Source of the DNA: Manis javanica
Taxonomy: Eukaryota > Chordata > Mammalia > Pholidota > Manidae
Reading direction: 5' to 3'
Length of the DNA: 64,000 nucleotides
Assembly: GCF_040802235.1 (NCBI RefSeq)
Contig: NC_133158.1
Span: forward strand, 36,150,001-36,214,000
The translations under genes and the position numbers were made by a program. The notes below the pieces were generated by a model. It had not been told where the DNA came from. It ran no database searches and worked only from the letters and a program-made list of their open reading frames with translations. Positions 10,001 to 20,200 of the stretch are shown here, piece after piece; the stretch's first letter is position 1; each line of letters begins with the position of its first letter.

Positions 10001-11950
10001 GAGTAACTTAAGCATGTATAGGTTTTAAACTACTAACTAAATTGCGCACACATATTAACATAATAGGAATACAGTTACATAAACAAAGCAGATCTATAAT
10101 TACCAACCATCTCCAGTGAAGCCAAGAAAACCAGTTAGGCATCCTAGGCATTTGTGAAAATTTGTCTATGATATGATGGATATTGTCCAACTGAATTTGA
10201 ACAGTCTGAGAGAAATCAGACAAATTAAAGCAACCCATTTCTGGGACACAGTTCCCTTTTTTAACTCAAATGTTTTTGTACAAATTGTACGTACACTCTT
10301 CTGCACTTTGCTTTTCACTTGACAGAGCTCTTCCCTATCAATACATAGAAGTCTCTCGTTCTCTCTTTTTTTAATTGTGGTGAAATAGATGTAATGCAAA
10401 ATTTACCATTTTAACCATTTCTAGGTGTCCAGGTCAGTGGCATTTGCTGTGTGTCCCCCGAGCCTAGCAAGTACTTGCTGAATGTGTCACCACCACCCAT
10501 CTCCTGAAACTTTTATATCATCCCAAACTGAATCCTCATTCTTATTTATAGCCACCTCATATTCCATTGTACACATGTACATATTTTACAGAAGCAGCCC
10601 ATATTGGTGAACATGTAGATTGTTACAGTCTTTTGCTATTACGGTGCTATGGTGAATAATCATATGTATACATGTATACACACATACTTTATTTTGCTTC
10701 TGTGAGTGATGGTGTCTGTGGCATAAGTTCCCTAAGGCCAAAGCACATTTCTCATTTTGATAAATATTCTATTGCCTTCCATGAAAATTATAAGCCTTTC
10801 CTCCCACACTCTGGGCAACATAGTATATTATCACATTTCATGATCTTTGCCAATCTGGGTGAAAAATGATTATCTTACTCTAGTTCACATATTTTACATT
10901 TCGTTTATTGAATGAAGGTAAGCATCTTCTCAAGTGCGCAGTACCGTTTGTATTTCCTTTTCTGTGAATTGTTTTCATATCCTTTGTCTAATTTTCTACT
11001 GGGTTGGTTGGTCTTTTCTAATAGGGATTTTAAGATTTCATCATGGAAATGTTCAAATACGCACAAAAATTGAGCGGTATGTGCTCATCCTCCAGCCGCA
11101 ACTACTAATGGCCTCCATGCCCACTCATTCTCCCCTACTCCAGATTATTTTAAAGCAAATTCCTGATAACATTTTGTTTGTAAATGTTTCTGTATCTGTA
11201 TTCTGTTTCAGTACCTCTAAGACGTAATGACCCTTTGCTTTAAGTTGGGCGGGAAAATACAGTTTTCACACCTGAAACAGTGAACAAAAGAAGGAGGTGG
11301 TTTTTGTGTTTTGGGTTTTTTTTTTTGCTGTGTGTTCATAGACTGGGTTGGCTGGTAGCTCTGCTTCAATGCCCTACTCACAGCTGACGGTCCCCCAGCT
11401 CATCATTTGTGGCCACACTGAAACAGCCCAGTCCCCTGGGTCTTGCAGACACCTGCTCTGTGGTTTTGTCATTGTGAGGCCATCGCTTCATTTGTGCTCT
11501 TAGAGTCAGCCAACACATGGCAGAGCCTCTGTGATGTCAGATGCAAGCCTTATACATCTATTAATTCATTTCAGTGTGGCAGAAGCTTGAACTACGGTTA
11601 GCATTATTGTCTTCTCCACTTTGTAGCTGAGGATACTGCAGCTCAGAGAGGTAAAGGTGACTGGCACAAGGTCTCACTCAGGGATTTCAGCCCAGCTCTC
11701 CTGGCTCCCATCTCACTGTGTCAGGGCTGCCTTGATTAGTTGCTGCAAATGCCACCCTCAGCCCAGCCTCTGCAGCCTGCTGCTGCCTTACACATCTGTA
11801 CTTCCCTCTTCCCTTTTAGGTGTGTTCCGGGGTGGTCATGACATCTTGGTGCGCTCCCGGCTGCTACTTTTGGACACTGTAACCATGCAGGTGACGGCCA
11901 GAAGTTCGGAGGAGCTGCCAGTAGACATTGTGTTGGCATCTGTGGGCTAA
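3950..11950 (+). CDS. COPG1: COPG1, coatomer subunit gamma-1 (3' six coding exons, gene partial at left edge)
   Basis: Gamma-COP is a core subunit of the COPI coat, which carries cargo from Golgi to ER and within the Golgi. Six exons (3950-4092, 4369-4540, 5286-5383, 6788-6926, 7120-7218, 11820-11950) join in frame with AG acceptors and GT donors. They encode about the last 260 residues of a protein that is 874 residues in human. The translation matches human COPG1 from memory almost residue for residue, from [14 protein letters not shown] to the C-terminal LASVG and a TAA at 11948. This part covers the end of the flexible linker and the appendage (beta-sandwich plus platform) that binds ARF-GAP2 and other accessory factors. 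Sequence such as [17 protein letters not shown] favours COPG1 over the paralogue COPG2. Upstream exons lie outside the window. The frame is intact, so the gene looks functional. Confidence 0.97.
4369..4540 (+). CDS. COPG1: COPG1 coding exon 2 of 6 in window
   Basis: The acceptor is ggtccag and the donor is gtgagc. The 172-bp exon runs from [15 protein letters not shown] to EDPTA and ends in phase 1. It forms part of the appendage beta-sandwich. Confidence 0.95.
4777..4892 (+). mobile_element. Very short 5'-truncated L1 3' end with target-site duplication
   Basis: About 86 bases (4792-4877) match the 3'-terminal sequence of the L1 family seen elsewhere in the window and end in an A run. The flanking 15-mers AAATGACCTGTCCAA (4777-4791) and AAATGATCTGTCCAA (4878-4892) differ at one base. 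Confidence 0.75.
5286..5383 (+). CDS. COPG1: COPG1 coding exon 3 of 6 in window
   Basis: The acceptor is ccccacag and the donor is GTG|gtgaga. It encodes [15 protein letters not shown] through the acidic EDEYV segment. A diverged copy of the first 37 bases of this exon occurs at 549-585. Confidence 0.95.
5510..5940 (-). mobile_element. Ancient L1 (L1M-type) fragment
   Basis: AT-rich sequence resembles the reverse complement of old L1 ORF2 3' sequence (AATGCTGCATAAAACA, then AGGATAGATTCCTAGCAGTAG). It is the source of the duplicate at 347-531. Confidence 0.55.
6600..6690 (+). mobile_element. L2 3'-end fragment
   Basis: It resembles the L2 tail (GAGCACCTTGAGGACAGG, then TGCTGTGTGTCCCCAGAGCC). 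It lacks the usual 'cagtgcctggcacatagt' block. A second copy with the same deletion lies at 10441-10487. Confidence 0.55.
6788..6926 (+). CDS. COPG1: COPG1 coding exon 4 of 6 in window
   Basis: The acceptor is ttcccag and the donor is gtaaga. It encodes [15 protein letters not shown] through TIKTLE, covering the sandwich-platform junction of the appendage. Confidence 0.95.
7120..7218 (+). CDS. COPG1: COPG1 coding exon 5 of 6 in window
   Basis: The acceptor is tcctacag and the donor is gtaagc. It encodes [19 protein letters not shown] and NTHTLLLAG of the platform subdomain. The 4.6-kb intron that follows is filled with nested retroelements. Confidence 0.95.
7489..9042 (-). mobile_element. 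5'-truncated LINE-1 with doubled 3' UTR
   Basis: The minus-strand element has its poly(A) tail seen as a T run at about 7483-7496, followed by the young L1 3' UTR and the ORF2 3' part. It truncates near 9042. The 3' UTR occurs twice (7489-7828 and 7829-about 8170), each preceded by a T run, which suggests a second short L1 inserted in the poly(A) tail of the first. The flanking direct repeat ACACAGTTCCCTTTTTT is at 7472-7488 and 9043-9059. The ORF2 remnant has no intact long frame. Confidence 0.9.
9060..10245 (-). mobile_element. Endogenous retrovirus 3' end copied as a polyadenylated transcript (L1-mobilised)
   Basis: Read on the minus strand, the element begins abruptly at 10245. It contains an open frame (10008-10238) with a hydrophobic segment that could be the end of an Env transmembrane subunit, then noncoding sequence, then a polypurine tract (AAAGGGAGAAA, plus 9378-9388). 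An LTR-like U3-R begins TGTGGGATCC at 9377. An AATAAA lies shortly before the end, followed by a poly(A) tail (T run 9055-9065). No U5 or second LTR is present. It is bracketed by ACACAGTTCCCTTTTTT (9043-9059 and 10246-10262), a 17-bp duplication plus poly(A) as left by L1 machinery and not by a retroviral integrase. The env-like region is incomplete and broken. A full LTR of the same family is at 60438-60840. Confidence 0.7.
10365..10720 (-). mobile_element. Ancient L1 3'-end fragment with foreign 47-bp insert
   Basis: The sequence resembles reverse-complement L1M 3' sequence (TGGTGAAATAGATGTAATGC, then CATCCCAAACTGAATCCTC). Between 10441 and 10487 the expected L1 sequence is replaced by a copy of the L2-derived segment at about 6641-6682. 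Confidence 0.55.
11560..11720 (+). mobile_element. MIR SINE fragment
   Basis: The core-like sequence TAGCTGAGGATACTGCAGCT and CAGAGAGGTAAAGGTGACTG matches the MIR pattern of 'gaggaaactgaggctcagagaggttaag'. Confidence 0.65.
11820..11950 (+). CDS. COPG1: COPG1 terminal coding exon
   Basis: The acceptor is ccttttag. It encodes [19 protein letters not shown] and ends at ILASVG-like residues (here VLASVG) with TAA at 11948-11950. Confidence 0.96.
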
Positions 11951-12205
11951 GAGGCACCCCCACTCCTACCCTTTCCCCCCAACACTACGCAGAAATCACA
12001 CCTTCTGAACCCAGTAGAAACTTCTTCCCAAGCCTCTGTATCAAGAAATAATAGGAATGACTGAGGATTTTTCTTTCCTTCTTTTTTTAATTTAACCCCT
12101 GCCCCAGGACTACTGGGGGATAACATTTTTTTAGCTTGTCATGGAACTTTGCTGACCTACCTACTAGAGAAGGGACATTGCAAATAAAGCGCTTGCACCT
12201 CCTCT
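11951..12205 (+). terminator. COPG1: COPG1 3' UTR and polyadenylation signal
   Basis: About 250 bases follow the stop codon. A canonical AATAAA lies at 12183-12188, so cleavage is expected near 12200-12210. Further AATAAA-type sequence near 12240-12265 could serve as an alternative signal. Confidence 0.75.
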
Positions 12206-13069
12206 TGAATTTATCCCCAAAGAAACCATCTTATCCCAATGAATAAATAAGCATGTATTTTATTGAATGACTGCTACTTCTGCAGACTCATGCTTCCAGG
12301 TTTCACCTTCCCCTTGGAAGCCTCCCCACGACCAAAATGAAGAACACCTGCTGTATCTCCTCTGCACCCACAGCCCTTTGCTGTACTGAAAGTGAGGTGG
12401 GACCCTTCCCCACTCCCCTGCGTCCAAGCTCCATGCCCAGGAACAGGAGCAGGGCAGGCTTCCCCAGAGAATGACGGCAGGCATTGAGGTTCTGCGCCTG
12501 TTCTGACATTCTTACAGCAACCCTCCATTTCTAGGTGATGACCAGAGCCCCCAGAGGGTTTGGGTCAATTAGCTAGGTGTTCCCTGGCATCGAGTCTGAG
12601 CTGTGCCCTAGAGTTGGGTGCTCCCTGTTCAGCCCAGTTAAGTGCATGCACAGAGGGGAAGAACAGCCCTTAGCCGACCCTGTTGGCTGCAGATGCAGAA
12701 ATCCCTGGTTAGTGTCCTAAGGGAGCAGGCCCAGCAGCCACCTCAGCAGCTCTTTTCAACTCAGGCCAGGTGGTTTGACCATCTTTGTGGCTGAAATACA
12801 CCGGTGAAGCTGTTCTTAAAAGTCTGCGCCTCACTCTCAGAGATTCAGATTTGGGGGTTGGGGGAAAGTGAGGGCCTGGAAAGCCTCATCCTGGCTCCCA
12901 GCTGAAGTTTGAAAGGGACTTGTGTGATTCGTGGACGTGATGGTTTCTCAATTTTTGTCCTAAACTCAGCGACACTGAGACGAGAATGTTTCCTGAGATC
13001 ACCCTTACGACTTGGCACCTAGTTACGTTCCCGCTGTATAGAGAAAGGTACTTCAGGCACCTGGGACGC
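12206..13069. other. COPG1-HMCES intergenic spacer
   Basis: About 860 bases separate the COPG1 poly(A) site and the HMCES CpG island. No conserved coding exon, RNA gene or clear repeat was recognised. Confidence 0.6.
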
Positions 13070-13690
13070 ATCTAGGGCCCTGCCGCCCGGCGAGCCTGGT
13101 CCTGAGACCCGGGAGTGGGGTTGGAGCTAACCCCGCAGGCGGAAGTGCGGATACAAAGGGAAGTGGGGCTTCCAGAGCCTCTGGACCGGGGAGTCCGCAG
13201 AGGCAATCATAGTCTCCCGGGGCACTTCGGTAAGATTCAGGTTTTGGCCACCGCACCTCATTACTGTGGGGTGTGAGCGACGCAGCTCCGACAGCTTGGG
13301 GGCGCAGCCAGGCCCCTAGGGGTGGGGCTGACCGCTGTGGGGGCGGGGCCTGACGGCCCGCCGAATCCGAGGGCCTGGTACGAGGAGAGTTTAGCGGGCC
13401 GCGCGGCGGAAGCGCAGGTGGGGCTGGGGGAGCGGCGGTGCTGAGGCGACGCGGGTTGGGCTGCCGGGGTGAGGCGGGGTGAGGCCGGGGCCGTGCGGGG
13501 GCGAGCGGCGCGGGGCGGGCGGCGCGGGGCGGGCGGCGGGGGCCGAGGTGAGGCGCCCGCGGCGGCTGTCGTGACCGGCTGAGGGCGTGGGTGGCGCCGG
13601 GAGCCGCGCGGCACCGGGAAGAGGCCGAGTTCCAACACCCGGAGCGGGCGCCGTGGGGGCCGCCCTTGAGCGGCAGGTGCTCGCGGGTGT
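13070..13690 (+). promoter_or_regulatory. HMCES: CpG-island promoter and probable 5' noncoding exon of HMCES
   Basis: The region is dense in CpG with GC boxes (GGGGGCGGGGCC near 13340) and an ETS-like GGCGGAAGCG near 13405. No TATA box is seen. It lies directly upstream of the first coding exon, so the transcription start and a noncoding first exon are expected here. The exact start and the donor (several GGTGAG-type sites) cannot be fixed from sequence alone. Confidence 0.75.
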
Positions 13691-14106
13691 GTGGCCCTAA
13701 TTAGTCCCGGGAGGAGAGCGGAGGAGAAGGAGGGAGGACAGAGGCCCCCAGAGGAAGGAGCGTGTAGCCCCAGACGGGACCACAGATCCCCCCCTTCGGC
13801 CGTCCTGGGCCGAAACTCTAAGCTGAAGACACTGACCTTCAGGGAAATCTTATTGCAGGCAGTATGTATGGAGCGGCTCCTCATACTTGATTCAGAAATA
13901 AATAGGAGCCTTGCCTGGAGCTAGACAGTGGGCCTAGGTGGTGGGCAGAACAGGCATGGACTTGTTTTCCTGGGGGGTGGGCACTTCAGACGTGGTTACA
14001 CAGAGCCACAGCTGGTGCTCCGAAGGAGTCGAGTCCAGTGGCAATCTCGAGAATGCATGAGACCTAATATTTTGTGATCCGAAGGTGGTGCGAGGCGGCG
14101 CCGAAG

Positions 14107-14289
14107 ATGTGTGGGAGAACATCCTGCCACTTACCTAGAGATGTTCTCACACGAGCTTGTGCCTATCACGACGGGCAGGGCCAGCAGCGGCTCCCCGAGT
14201 GGAAGGACCCTGACAAGTATTGCCCGTCTTACAACAAGAGCCCTCAATCAAATAGCCCAGTGCTTCTGTCTCGAATGCACTTTGAGAAG
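14107..14289 (+). CDS. HMCES: HMCES coding exon 1 (start codon, catalytic Cys2)
   Basis: It encodes [20 protein letters not shown] through SRMHFEK in 61 codons, with donor AAG|gtaacc. The exon's upstream boundary in the 5' UTR is not certain; candidate acceptors lie near 13859 and 14002-14038. Confidence 0.95.
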
Positions 14290-17200
14290 GTAACCGCTTT
14301 ATCCGCACCATTCTAGTTCCCGCGCGTAGTAGTGATGGTCATCTGTTTCTGGGGTTGGTATGATCTTCTCAGCCACTGAGGTGACATTAACTCTTTACTG
14401 ACATATTCAGACCCGACCCCCAGCTGAGAACCACTCTGGGCCTCCCTGAAAGGAGAAGTTTTATCAGTATATTCTAATCTTAGATGATGATTCAGTGTTC
14501 TTCAGGCTCCTTTCAAGTGCTTTCCATATACAGGACATATTCGTCTCGACTCAAGCATGCCAAATTTATATGTGCCTTGTATTTGAATACATTTTTTTAA
14601 GATAGCATCTTTCAAACCTCACCAAACACCAGGGTTATTTAAGTATCTTTAGAAAAAAAGATTTCCGTGGTTCTTACCAGTCCAGCTGAATCAGAATCTC
14701 TATAGGCCTAGGGCAGGATTAAACCTAGTTAACCTAAAACACCTCTGATGTTTCTTGAACACGAAAGTTTCTACTCTTTCTGCTTGTGTTTTCAATCTTC
14801 TTGTTTGTCTTTTACTAAAACAAGAAACAGATGTGTTTGGTTTGGTTTTCAAGTTTAATTGCATTAATTGTATTTATAGTATTTACCTGTGTAGTGTTGG
14901 AGTGACCAGTAATTTATAGTCATCTTTTGGTCCTTTGCTTTCCCTCCTGAGAGTTCGTGTGGATTCATGTGCAGTGTAATAAAGTGCTTTATTCCAGAGT
15001 TAATAGTTTTTCTATGTCTTAAGTATTTTCAATGCCCTTGATGTTTTTCTAAAATTATGACTGTTTACATCCTGGATTTTTCTTCTGTTTGATCCACAAT
15101 GCTTAAATCATTTTATGAAGTTAACTATACCCCTGCTACATACTCTCCAGTACTCTTGTGATAATATGGTAGTCACAAGACTCATTTTTACATTATTTGA
15201 AATGAACATATACCAAATAACTTGATCTTTCTGGTGGAATGAAGCCATTTTCATGAAATAGTTTATTCTTGAGCTATTTTTAGTGGGTGCATACTTCCCT
15301 GTTGAAACAAAAAACTGTGTTTAGTGAGAAGGAAATCAAAATGAAATAAGTATCAGAGAGAGTCTTGACTGGTAAAGGAAAAAGATAAAACATTTCATAA
15401 GGAAGGCATAATCGGAAGTAGAAAGAAAAGAAGTGTATGATCCTTATTCTTTTTTGGCCTTGGTTCTCTTTGTACCACCTCTTTAGAATTATAGAATGAA
15501 TGTTAGCTGGAAGAAAAATTTGTTTAACAGACGTAAAGACATAAGTGTAGAGAGATTGTGACTTGTCCTAGGTTACCTAGTTAGTGAGAGACAGAGCTGG
15601 GACTAAGGTCCAGACCACTGTCCCCGTTCCAGGGATGCTTCCTGGAACTAGGAATGGGAAAGATGGAGCCCCTAGGAAAGTGGTAGCCTTCTTTTTCCGG
15701 AAGTGATATGAATTTGCTGATAAATGTTTTGACTCCACATCCCTAACAAATTCTGTTAAGATTGCTAGGATTTCCTGATTCTGATAAGTACTTGAGGTTT
15801 CATTTTTCTCAAACCTGTAAATTGTGAAACAAAATTAGAATCCTTGCAGCAGTTCCTTAATCCATATCATTAACAGCCAACACATGCATATAGATTGCAG
15901 CATTTGCATTTGAAACCACTGATTTGCAAATTACTTCCTCTTTAATTTATCTACCCCAGTGCCATCAGCTGGTTTGGTCACAGGTCCAAAAGGGCAGAGG
16001 AAACAATGACTAATACTGAGCAAAATTTTCAGTATATGGGCTCCTCAGCCACTTTCTATTCATCATTCCCAGTAGGGGGCAACCACAGGCTTACCTCTGG
16101 TTTACAGTTACCCAGAAAACACACTCAAGCTGAAGGTGATCAGTGGAATTTGGAAGTACCATCTATGTTGGTACTATGGACATTTGGGTGAGACAGTTCT
16201 TTGTTGTGGAAGCTGTCCTGTGCAGTGTATGGTGTTTAATGGCATCGTTGGTACTACTAGGTACCAGTAGTACACCCCTTCCTTCTCCCACCATGTTTTG
16301 GGGGTGGAGTGGGGGATATAGGTATCAGAATTGCCCCATGCTGAGAAACCCAAATTTAGAAGATTTTTATCTTGCAGATGTCTGAGGAGAGACCATTGAG
16401 CTGGCCATTACCAGTCTTACTCATTTATGCTTTGGACAACGAGACTCTTCTGCTTGGAAGGCACATTTAATTCTTGGAGAAGATTTACAAAAACTGTTTT
16501 CATACATTCTTTTTCTTCCTTTTATCTAGATGAGATTAACCCTTGGATTTACATTCTCTACCCTACCATTCCTTCTATGGTAGTCTTCCTTAGTCATCCT
16601 ACACACACATTAATTGCTTTTTTCTTGTATCTTGGTATACCATATACCTTAGCTGCCTCTGTCTCTAAGGGGGAACATACACAGACACACACATGAGTTT
16701 ATCCTCATTATTTATAGAATCCATGTTTGCAAATTTGCCTACCTGTAGAATTTATTTGTAACCCCAAAAGTAATACACATGTCACTTTTGCAGTAGTCAT
16801 TCATGGACATATAGAGTGGTGGAAATTTTGAGTCACCTGATGTACGCATTCCCAGCTGAGGTTGATTAAGGCAAAACTACCTTCGTTTTAGCACTTTTAC
16901 TATACACAAGTGTCCTTTTTGCAGTTGATTTAGTGGTTTTTTACATTTCTGTGCCTTTTTGTGGCGATGTCACTGTTTAAAATGCCCCCAAGCAGAGTGC
17001 TAAAGTGCTGTCTAGTATTCCTAAGTACAAGAAGATTGTAATATTCTTTTTAGAGAAAATACATGTGTTAGATAAACTTCATTCAGGCATGAGTTACAAT
17101 GTTGTAGGGTGTGTACTCAACAACAATAATATAGACTAAAGAGTCTTTAAACAGAAATATGCAGAAAACAAGCTTATGTATTGATCAGTTGGTGAAAATG

Positions 17201-20200
17201 TCTTCATAGGTTTGTGGAACCCTAATCATGTATTTCCCCCAAGAGTGACTCAGTATTCACTAATTCAGTGTTCCCAGTGACTTTGTTGAACCAAACTGCT
17301 GTGAATAACGAGAGTGGATTTTTTTTTGTGTGTGTGTGTGTCTGTGTGTGTGTGAGAGAGAGAGAGAGAGGGATTAATTTACACAAGCAAGATTTTGGAA
17401 ACCACTACAGATGATTCCTTTCCTGGAATTTCATCTTCCTGGCCATTTTCATTGTGCTTTGTCTCTCTCAGTGCTTTTCTTGGACTCTATACCCTTGTTT
17501 CTCCCTTTTTCTTTTTGAACACCCCAGGTTAAATCCTGTGCTTGTTACTCTCTAAGAAACTTTTTTCTCATGGCTTTAACAGTCTCCATTATATAGAACA
17601 TTTTACATTTGGTTTTAATCGTAACTTTAGGAAATAATCAAACTGTAATTTATGTCTCTATCCATGCTATGTATTTTTTTTTGGTATCATTAATCTACAA
17701 TTACATGAAGAACATTATGTTTACTCGGCTCCCCCCTTCACCAAGTCCCCCCCCACAAACCCCATTACAGTCACTGTCCATCAGCAGGGTAAGATGATGT
17801 AGAATCACTACTTGTCTTCTCTGTGTTGCACAGCCCTCCCTGTGCACCCCCAACATTACACATGCTAATCATAATGCCCCCTTTCTTTTTCCGCACCCTT
17901 ATCCATCCCTTCCCACCCATTTTTCTCAGTCCCTTTCTCTTTGGTAACTGTTAGTCCATTTTTGGGTTCTGTGATTCTGCTGCTGTTTTGTTCCTTCAGT
18001 TTTTCTTTGTTCTTAAATACCAAATTATTTCACTCATATGTGGAGTATGTCTCTGTCCGCCTGGCTTATTTCACTGAGCATAATACCCTCTAGCTCCATC
18101 CATATTGTTGCAAATGGTAGGATTTGTTTTCTTCTTATGGCTGAATAATATTACATTGTGTATATGCACCACATCTTCTTTATCCATTCATCTACGGTTG
18201 GACATTTAGGTTGCTTCCATTTCTTGGCTATTGTAAATAGTGCTGCAATAACCATAGGCGTGCATCTGTCTTTTTCAAACTGGGCTACTGCATTCTTAGG
18301 GTAAACTCCTAAAAGTGGAATTCCTGGGTCAAATGGTATTTCTATTTTGAGCATTTTGAGGAATCTTCGTACTGCTTTCCACAATGGTTGAACTAATTTA
18401 CATTCCCACCAGCAGTGTAGGAGGGTTCTCTTTTCTCCACAACCTCACCAACATTTGTTGTTGTTTGTCTTTTGGACGTTGGCCATCCTAACTGGTGTGA
18501 GGTGACATCTCATTGTGGTTTTAATTTGCATTTCTCTGATGATTAGCGATGTGGAGCATCTTTTCATGTGTCTGTTGGCCATCTGAATTTCTTCTTTAGA
18601 GAACTGTCTATTCAGCTCCTCTGCCCATTTTTTAATTGGATTGTTTGCTTTTTGTTGAGGTGCGTGAGCTCTTTATATATTTTGGATGTCAGTCCTTTAT
18701 CGAATCTGTCATTTATGAATATATTCTCCCATACAGTAGGATACCTTTTTGTTCTATTGATGGTGTCCTTTGCTGTACAGAAGCTTTTCAACTTGATATA
18801 GTCCCATTTGTTCATTTTTGCTTTTGTTTCCCTTGCCTGGGGAGATATGTTCATGAAGAAGTCGCTCATGTTTATGTCTAAGATTTTTGCCTATGTTTTT
18901 GTCTAAGAGTTTTATGGTTTCATGACTTACATTCAGGTCTTTGATCCATTTCGAATTTACTTTTGTGTATGCGCTTAGACAATGATCCAGTTTCATTCAC
19001 TTACATGTAGCTGTCCAGTTTTGCCAGCACCATCTGTTGAAGAGACTGTCATTTCCTCATTGTATGTCCATGGCTCCTTTATCGTATATTAATTGACCAT
19101 ATATGTTTGGGTTAATGTTTGGAGTCTCTATTCTGTTCCACTGGTTTATGGCTCTGTTCTTGTGCCAGTACCAAATTGTCTTGATTACTGTGGCTTTGTA
19201 GTAGAGCTTGAAGTTGGGAAGCAAGATCCCCCCCACTTTATTCTTCCTTCTCAGGATTGCTTTGGCTATTTGGGGTCTCTGGTGTTTCCATATGAATTTT
19301 TGAACTATTTGTTCCAGTTCATTGAAGAATGCTGTTGGTAATTTGATAGGGATTGCATCGAGTCTGTATATTGCTTTGGGCAGGATGGCCATTTTGACGA
19401 TATTAATTCTTCCCAGCCAGGAGCATGGGATGAGTTTCCATTTGTTAGTGTCCTCTTTAATTTTTTTTAAGACTGTCTTATAGTTTTCAGGGTATAGGTC
19501 TTTCACTTCCTTGCTTAGGTTTATTCGTAGGTATTTTATTCTTTTTGATGCTATTGTGAGTAGAATTGTTTTCCTGATTTCTCTTTCTATTAGTTCATTG
19601 TTAGTGTATAGAAAAGCCACAGATTTCTGTGTGTTAATTTTGTATCCTGCAACTTTGCTGAATTCTGATGTTAGTTCTAGTAGTTTTGGAGTGGAGTCTT
19701 TAGGGTTTTTTATGTACAATATCATGTCATCTGCAAATAGTGACAGTTTAACTTCTTCTTTACCAATCTGGATTCCTCGTATTTCTTTGTTTTGTCTAAT
19801 TGCCATGGCTAGGACCTCCAGTACTATGTTGAATAACAGTGGGGAGAGTGGGCATCCCTGTCTTGTTCCCGATCTCAGAGGTAAAGCTTTCAGCTTCTCG
19901 CTGTTCAGTATGATGTTGGCTGTGAGTTTATCATATATGGCCTTTATTATGTTGAGGTACTTGCCCTCTGTGCCCATTTTGTTGAGAGTTTTTATCATGA
20001 ATGGATGTTGAATTTTGTCAAATGCTTTTTCAGCATCTATGGAGATGATCATGTGGTTTTTGTCCTTCTTTTTATTTATGTGGTGGATGATGTTGATGGA
20101 TTTTCGAATGTTGTACCATCCTTGCTTCCCTGGGATGAATCCCACTTGGTCATGGTATATGATCCTTTTGATGTATTTTTAAATTCGGTTTGCTAATATT

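Noticed and set aside
19511-20011. 166-codon + strand frame in the L1
   Set aside because: It is the antisense shadow of the L1 reverse-transcriptase frame.
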